Below the pieces are notes generated by a model, which worked only from the letters and a program-made list of their open reading frames with translations, was not told where the DNA came from and did not search any database. Of a DNA stretch of 64,000 nucleotides, positions 59,581 through 64,000 are shown piece by piece. How positions within the stretch are numbered: the first letter of the stretch is position 1; each line of letters opens with the position of its first letter. Source of the stretch: JALNZF01 sp049793155 (GTDB lineage: Bacteria; Nitrospirota; UBA9217). The position numbers and the translations under genes are program-made. The stretch lies in assembly GCA_049793155.1 (NCBI GenBank), contig JBARBN010000228.1, positions 1 to 64,000 of the forward strand, read 5' to 3'.

Positions 59581-60999
59581 TTATATCGGCAGCAGCTTCA
59601 GGTTGAACCCCCGCTCGATAAGCCAGGTAAAACCCAGCAGGAATATGGCAAGCGACACGCCGATGGTCACTTTTCTGAATTCTAACTTATTTTTGAGCAG
59701 GTACAAAACCGGCAGCAGTACCAGGAAGATCATCAATTGCCCTATTTCCACACCCAGGTTGAACGAGACCACCGATACCAGCAAATTCGATTTCCCGACG
59801 ATCAGGTCCTGGAGAACGCTTGCAAAGCCGAAGCCGTGGACCAGCCCGAACCCGAACGTCACGAGCCAGCGGTAATTCACCTTCTTCTTGTACAGGTTTT
59901 CAAGCGCGACAAAGCAAATGGAAAAGGCTATCACCGATTCCACGATCCGGGAATTCAGACTAACAACCTGCGTTGCCGCCAGGAGCAGGGTTATGCTGTG
60001 CGCTACGGTAAATGCCGTGATTATCTTCAACACTTCCCTGATCGACAGCCCGATGACGATGAGCGCGAGCAGAAACGCTATGTGGTCGTAGCCCGTCAGA
60101 ATATGCTCGATGCCGAGCACGATGAATTCGCCTATGTTCGCCCATTGGGACCGTTTTGCAGGCATGTTCGCAACAGTATCGGGAGAGGTCGCGGCTGAAA
60201 GAGATTTTGATAAAACAGAAAGATTTCTCTCTACTATCCGTTCGGCCGGAAGCGCCCCGGCAATCCGACGGGAGATTTTTTTTGAGCCGGAATTCAGCGC
60301 GTTTGCGATGCCGCTTTTCGCGGCGATTGCAGCCCTGTTTTGTCCGGCAATATCTTTTATACTGCTTGATCCGACGTTGACAGCGTGGTTGTCAGCTTTC
60401 GGCGCTGCGGCGGGCTCCTGTGCAACGCCTTTGACGGACATTTCCCATACCGGAGCGTTATGGTCAAAGGTGGTCTGCATCGCTGGCGGGGAGAAATCAA
60501 AGACCTTTTGCAGTTCAGCTCCTGTTGCCTCGGACAAATATCCATAGGCGAGGTTCACGTGCGCATTGTTCGTCTCTTCAAACAATAGGGTGTAATCGAT
60601 CCTCACAGGATTTACGGGGCTGGTAAAGCTGATATCATTTACTGACAGCCATATGGTATACAGGTTGCCGCTTCTGACTATCTTGTTTACCTTGGCCGGA
60701 TATATCTTGCCGGCTACTGCTATGGAAAGTCTTTTGTCTATATAAGGCTGCAGTATATCGGTTGCAATGTGCTGCAGTTGCTCATCGGTAAGCGAATCAA
60801 GATCAAAATGTCCCTCCTTTATTCCTTTTATTTCCGCTAATAAAGACGGACCGAGATCTATATTGCCGATAATAGTGTTTTTACCGAAACACCACCTTGA
60901 GCCGCCCATGGGCAGGTTGTGCGCGTGAACAGGAACGGTTATTAAACAGAGCAAACCCGTTATGAAGAATAAGAATAATTTTCTGAACGTCATAAACAC
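59581..60999 (-). CDS. HupE/UreJ-family membrane protein with periplasmic N-terminal domain
   Basis: A 472-residue protein; a GTG start is chosen because AGGAGG lies seven bases upstream. A signal peptide (VPVHAH) precedes a ~250-residue periplasmic part. The C-terminal HupE/UreJ-type domain has six to seven membrane helices: LGIEHILTGYDHIAFLLALI, HSITLLLA, FGFGLVHGFGFASVL and SFNLGVEIGQL, with His/Asp residues that may bind a metal. Such proteins are linked to metal (nickel/cobalt) uptake or membrane-protein assembly. As last gene of the peptide/radical SAM cassette it could serve export or metal supply; neither is proven. Confidence 0.75.
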   Translation of the reverse strand: MFMTFRKLFLFFITGLLCLITVPVHAHNLPMGGSRWCFGKNTIIGNIDLGPSLLAEIKGIKEGHFDLDSLTDEQLQHIATDILQPYIDKRLSIAVAGKIYPAKVNKIVRSGNLYTIWLSVNDISFTSPVNPVRIDYTLLFEETNNAHVNLAYGYLSEATGAELQKVFDFSPPAMQTTFDHNAPVWEMSVKGVAQEPAAAPKADNHAVNVGSSSIKDIAGQNRAAIAAKSGIANALNSGSKKISRRIAGALPAERIVERNLSVLSKSLSAATSPDTVANMPAKRSQWANIGEFIVLGIEHILTGYDHIAFLLALIVIGLSIREVLKIITAFTVAHSITLLLAATQVVSLNSRIVESVIAFSICFVALENLYKKKVNYRWLVTFGFGLVHGFGFASVLQDLIVGKSNLLVSVVSFNLGVEIGQLMIFLVLLPVLYLLKNKLEFRKVTIGVSLAIFLLGFTWLIERGFNLKLLPI

Positions 61000-61048
61000 G
61001 AAAATACCTCCTTACTCAGTCCCGAGAGATCGTTCCTGAACGAAGGAC

Positions 61049-61669
61049 TCAACCTTCTTCAGATGAGAAGTGCATGCTCTTTTCTTTCGCCCACAGGAAA
61101 AGGATCAGGCCGGACAGCGCCAGTAAAAAGCTCAGCCCGCTCATAGGCGGCAAGCCTCCGTTCCACTTCTGGACATTCAACGTATCTTTTAAGCCCATGG
61201 CAAAAAGATGGCCTGCAACCAGGGCGTATGCCAGGGCCGTGAAAGTCCGCCGAAGGTCCGGCGTCGTTTTGGCGGTGCGCAGGCGCCAGAAACAATAAAC
61301 AGCCAACGCTCCCATGAGCAGCACCAGTTCTCCGGTCAGGCTCATCTTGTCACCGTCAAAGAAATTGACGTAATATCCCTTCGAAAGAATCCCGAGCGAG
61401 AGAATGATGTGAACGAACACCAGCTGCGCACATGCATTCGTCCAGAAACGGGCTGCGTCCTTCTCTTCCCGCATGAGGCAGAGGGCAGCCATAAACATCG
61501 CCTCCACCCCCGTCATGCATATCGCTTTGTTCATGATATAGGCCGGCAGGTGATCCAGGGAAACATGGCCGAACCCGGCATATCGAATGACCGCATAGGC
61601 AAGCGTAAACACAAACGCCGTCAGAAATTGTTTGACCATTTTGTTCTCTTTTGTCGACTGTTTCACCAT
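61049..61669 (-). CDS. Polytopic membrane protein of unknown function in the peptide cassette
   Basis: A 206-residue inner-membrane protein with five or so helices (FLTAFVFTLAYAVIRYAGF, AMFMAALCLMREEKDAARFW, LVFVHIILSLGILSKGYYV, GELVLLMGALAVYCFW, LSFLLALSGLILFLWA). GGAGATAAAA supports the start. I recognise no family. It follows the radical SAM gene by 53 bases and precedes the HupE/UreJ-like gene, so it probably belongs to the same unit. Confidence 0.6.
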   Translation of the reverse strand: MVKQSTKENKMVKQFLTAFVFTLAYAVIRYAGFGHVSLDHLPAYIMNKAICMTGVEAMFMAALCLMREEKDAARFWTNACAQLVFVHIILSLGILSKGYYVNFFDGDKMSLTGELVLLMGALAVYCFWRLRTAKTTPDLRRTFTALAYALVAGHLFAMGLKDTLNVQKWNGGLPPMSGLSFLLALSGLILFLWAKEKSMHFSSEEG

Positions 61670-61722
61670 TTTTATCTCCTTTGCCGCAGGTTTTTAAAAT
61701 ATCCTGTCCCCATCTGACAACT

Positions 61723-62871
61723 TCACTCCGCCGTGTCCACGAACGGGCACTCCGGGTCGGGAGCGAAGATGTCGCCGGAAACAAACCCGCTCACGGCGCG
61801 GCACCCTCCCTTGCAGATCTTGAGATAGTCGCATGATCGGCAGGGCTCCGGGGCCCGCTCGATCCAGCTGCGCAGACGAGAGAGGTGCTCGGACCCGTTC
61901 CACAGCCGGGGCAGGTCTAGAATGCTCTCTTCTCCTGACAAGAAGGAGCAACCCGCGAACCTGCCGTCGGAGCGGACCCCCACAAGAACATTGCCGGCCT
62001 CGCACCCGTAGACCGAAAGCTGCTCCATGGTCTTTTTGTCCGGCCTATGCCAGCAGAACATCGGAACGAAAGAGCAGTCGATCTTTACCGGTACCCGGTG
62101 TTCCAGGGAAAGGCGTCTGATCATCGGATAGAATTCCCGGTTCTGATCCCGTGTTAATCTCCTGTCAAAATAGTCCTGCTTCCCCCGTCCCTTGGGTTTT
62201 AAGCGAAGGAGTTCCACGTCGGCAAGTCCACGCTCCCCGGCAAAGCTGAGCACGCCGGCCAGTTGATCGAAATTCCGGCGCGTCACGACGCAGTTCAGTC
62301 CGACCTTGACACTGGCCTTCAAAAGCAGATCTACCGCTCGCACCGCTGCCGCGAGAGCAGCTGGGTCCCGGTCTGTTCCTTCGGGGCTGTCGAGCCCGTC
62401 GATACTTACGTTGACCTGACCGAACACGCGGCACCGTGCGGCAATTTCATTGGTCATTAAAAATCCATTCGTGGTCAGGTTGGGGACGATGCCGCGGCTG
62501 CGCACGTAGGCGGCCAATTCAAAAAAGTCGGGACGCTCCAGCGCTTCTCCGCCTCCCAGCGCCATGTGGAAAACACCCATCCCGGCCAGCAGGTCCACGG
62601 CCTTTCGGAAATCCCCCGTAGACAGCTCGTTCGCATCTTTTTCCCCCGAATCCATGTAGCAGTGCCCGCACCGCAGGAAACAGGAGTTGGTAACCGAAAA
62701 ATGGACCTCAAGGGGAGCGGAGAGAAGACCATCTTCGGGTTTATCCCACAGGGGGCTGTGCTTATGACCCAGGCTGCGCATGAAGTCTTGGTCCACGTGC
62801 ACCAGCACCGGAGGATCTTCTAGGGCCAGTATCCCGCCGAACGATTCGAACCGATGCTTCATAACGCTCAT
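61723..62871 (-). CDS. Radical SAM/SPASM peptide-maturase-like protein
   Basis: A 382-residue enzyme. The [4Fe-4S] triad is Cys64-x3-Cys68-x2-Cys71 (CFLRCGHC), followed by GGGEALERPDF, the SAM-binding region. The SPASM part carries cysteines at CEAGNVLVGVRSDGRFAGC and CRSCDYLKICKGGCR ... CPF, as in RiPP maturases that hold two auxiliary clusters. Its ATG overlaps the stop of the small peptide gene by four bases. It probably installs a radical-based modification on that peptide. The chemistry cannot be told from sequence. Confidence 0.85.
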   Translation of the reverse strand: MSVMKHRFESFGGILALEDPPVLVHVDQDFMRSLGHKHSPLWDKPEDGLLSAPLEVHFSVTNSCFLRCGHCYMDSGEKDANELSTGDFRKAVDLLAGMGVFHMALGGGEALERPDFFELAAYVRSRGIVPNLTTNGFLMTNEIAARCRVFGQVNVSIDGLDSPEGTDRDPAALAAAVRAVDLLLKASVKVGLNCVVTRRNFDQLAGVLSFAGERGLADVELLRLKPKGRGKQDYFDRRLTRDQNREFYPMIRRLSLEHRVPVKIDCSFVPMFCWHRPDKKTMEQLSVYGCEAGNVLVGVRSDGRFAGCSFLSGEESILDLPRLWNGSEHLSRLRSWIERAPEPCRSCDYLKICKGGCRAVSGFVSGDIFAPDPECPFVDTAE

Positions 62872-63083
62872 CTCTGATTCTCCCCACGACTGACTACGGG
62901 CGTTTCCTTCAATGTGTCCAGCGGCACCGCCTCCCCGGCCTTTGCCGCTGCAAGGACCGCGGCAAGCGTGTTGAAGAGGACCATCATGGCCGCTCCGGCG
63001 GTGAAAAAGACCACCGTATCTACGCCGATACTGCTTGAGTTCGGGTTGTAGCCGGTCTTGATCTTCAGGATTTGTCCTTTCAT
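62868..63083 (-). CDS. Small hydrophobic peptide, candidate substrate of the radical SAM enzyme
   Basis: A 71-residue product from the ATG at 63083; a TTG start at 63122 would add 13 residues. It reads MKGQILKIKTGYNPNSSSIG, then a hydrophobic stretch (VDTVVFFTAGAAMMVLFNTL) and a charged end. A short leader-like segment with a GYNPNSSSIG turn followed by a membrane-like helix, fused translationally (ATGA) to a SPASM maturase, is what a RiPP precursor would look like. No family name comes to mind. Confidence 0.6.
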   Translation of the reverse strand: MKGQILKIKTGYNPNSSSIGVDTVVFFTAGAAMMVLFNTLAAVLAAAKAGEAVPLDTLKETPVVSRGENQR

Positions 63084-63147
63084 TTCCCCTACTTTCCTGT
63101 TTTGATTTTCTTTTTTATCCAACTTATGCTCATTCTTCCCCGGTGCG

Positions 63148-64000
63148 TTACAGAAAGCTCACTTTATATTTGTACCGGAACGTATCGGCAAAAATGTCCA
63201 TGAGCGCCGGTCCGTTGGGATAGTATACAAAGAATAGATAAAGCACTGCCGTAGTCATCAGCAGGGTCAGGACAGGGCTCGCCCACCGAAGCGCCCGGGA
63301 CCGGGTCTGCCAGAACTTTCCCTTTGTCAAAAGCATAAGCCAGAAGAGGATCGTCAGGTTGAGTCCTGCGACAATGTAGACCACCTTATCAGGGATGACG
63401 ATCGGATAGCCCCCGGTCTCTATGGAATAGTACGTCGGCATTCTGACGGCACTCAGCAGCACCCACACAAGCGCCAGTATCAGGAAATAGCCGATCGAGG
63501 ACCGGGTCAGCAGTTTCCAGGGCCTCATCAGCAGGGCCGCAACCCAGAGAATCACTACGACTCCCCACGCGACCCCTGCCCAGACTGTTGTCTCTTTCCA
63601 GTGGCGGCCTGCCGCTTCGTAGGCCGCCTGGTCGCTTGAAGAGAGTGTTTTTCCGTTGTTACCGGAAATGGACTGAAAGGCGAGATAGCTTTGCCGGCTC
63701 TTGTCCATGCGGGCGTAGGCGTATCCCAATTCGCTCAGCACCTTGTCCTTTAAAATAAATTCGGGATGGGCCTTCAGCAGCGCCTCGAACTTCTGCGCCA
63801 TGACTTCATCGCCCTGATCGGCGGACAGGATCGCTTGATAGGTTTTAAAAGCCTCCTCTTGGTTCATCAGCTTTTCCAGAGAAGCCAGTTTCTCCTTGTA
63901 AAAGGGGAACTGACGGGGGTCGGCATACTTCTCAAGAAATTCCCGGTCCCATTTGATAGCCTTCTTTACATCGACGAGGTTGTTTTCGTATATGGTCCCC
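63148..64000 (-). CDS. TPR-like/membrane protein, 5' end outside the window (partial)
   Basis: The frame runs in from the window edge (TIYENNLVDVKKAIKWDREF at its visible start), so the true start lies beyond 64000; the ATG at 63867 is internal. The visible N-terminal part is helical and TPR-like (FKTYQAILSADQGDEVMAQK, LSELGYAYARMDKSRQSYLA). Four hydrophobic helices follow (VWAGVAWGVVVILWVAALLM, IGYFLILALVWVLLSAV, VYIVAGLNLTILFWLML, LTLLMTTAVLYLFFVYY). It ends 64 bases before the peptide gene. It may anchor or export the peptide; no family recognised. Confidence 0.65.
   Translation of the reverse strand, partial: GTIYENNLVDVKKAIKWDREFLEKYADPRQFPFYKEKLASLEKLMNQEEAFKTYQAILSADQGDEVMAQKFEALLKAHPEFILKDKVLSELGYAYARMDKSRQSYLAFQSISGNNGKTLSSSDQAAYEAAGRHWKETTVWAGVAWGVVVILWVAALLMRPWKLLTRSSIGYFLILALVWVLLSAVRMPTYYSIETGGYPIVIPDKVVYIVAGLNLTILFWLMLLTKGKFWQTRSRALRWASPVLTLLMTTAVLYLFFVYYPNGPALMDIFADTFRYKYKVSFL

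Overview
The window reads like the chromosome of a Gram-negative environmental bacterium, most probably a Desulfobacterota ('Deltaproteobacteria') relative of the Geobacter/Syntrophus type. This is an inference from the protein families together: VPLPA-type and IPTL-type exosortases, a giant two-partner-secreted haemagglutinin with a DUF2341-ExbB fusion, a GEMM-I-like riboswitch of the kind known from Geobacter, and a radical-SAM/SPASM peptide cassette. Every gene I can support lies on the minus strand, so transcription runs from high to low coordinates.

Layout in transcription order. (1) 64000-59581: a cassette with a TPR/membrane protein (cut by the window edge), a small hydrophobic peptide, a radical SAM/SPASM enzyme, an unknown membrane protein and a HupE/UreJ-like protein. 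(2) 59236-41847: a block of surface, phosphate-scavenging and protein-sorting genes: lamin-tail VPLPA-CTERM protein, response regulator, giant 5'-nucleotidase with an IPTL-like tail, transposase remnant, secreted phosphoesterase, exosortase XrtH, DUF5076 protein, subtilase, DUF2292 microprotein, cohesin-like protein, VPLPA-CTERM protein, PstS-like protein and FKBP lipoprotein. (3) 41720-22060: one roughly 19-kb unit led by a specialised NusG paralog, then a DUF2292 protein, a tiny lipoprotein, TpsB, a ~3,457-residue TpsA, ExbB/ExbD/TonB, a porin, a coiled-coil protein and a parvulin. (4) 21866-8032: an exopolysaccharide cluster (GalE, DUF218, flippase, glycosyltransferases, glycoside hydrolase, beta-helix lipoprotein, methyltransferase, O-antigen ligase/polymerase). 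(5) 7975-270: glycosyltransferase, radical SAM, exosortase XrtD, a GlcNAc-1-P-transferase-like protein and PrsT, ending in an intrinsic terminator.

The main result is regulatory. Nine places carry PhoB-box arrays (7-bp repeats every 11 bp), each followed after exactly 10 bp by a -10-like hexamer, all facing the minus strand. They precede both exosortase operons, the NusG/TPS operon, the secreted phosphoesterase and most of the sorted surface proteins. Downstream of five of these promoters I find six copies of a conserved leader element (consensus GGGTnCTTTGCTGA, then a variable stem, then CAGAAAGCCC). Its 5' GGGnnCTTT can pair with its 3' AAAGCCC. In three copies the same AAAGCCC is also the left arm of a terminator-like hairpin. 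That is riboswitch/attenuator logic. I do not recognise the element as a known RNA family. The leader at 45092-45616 stacks two copies and a GEMM-I-like (cyclic dinucleotide) aptamer.

Taken together, the window looks like a phosphate-starvation programme that builds an exopolysaccharide, secretes a giant adhesin and delivers phosphate-scavenging enzymes to the cell surface through two exosortase systems, with extra control by leader RNA and an antiterminator-like NusG paralog.
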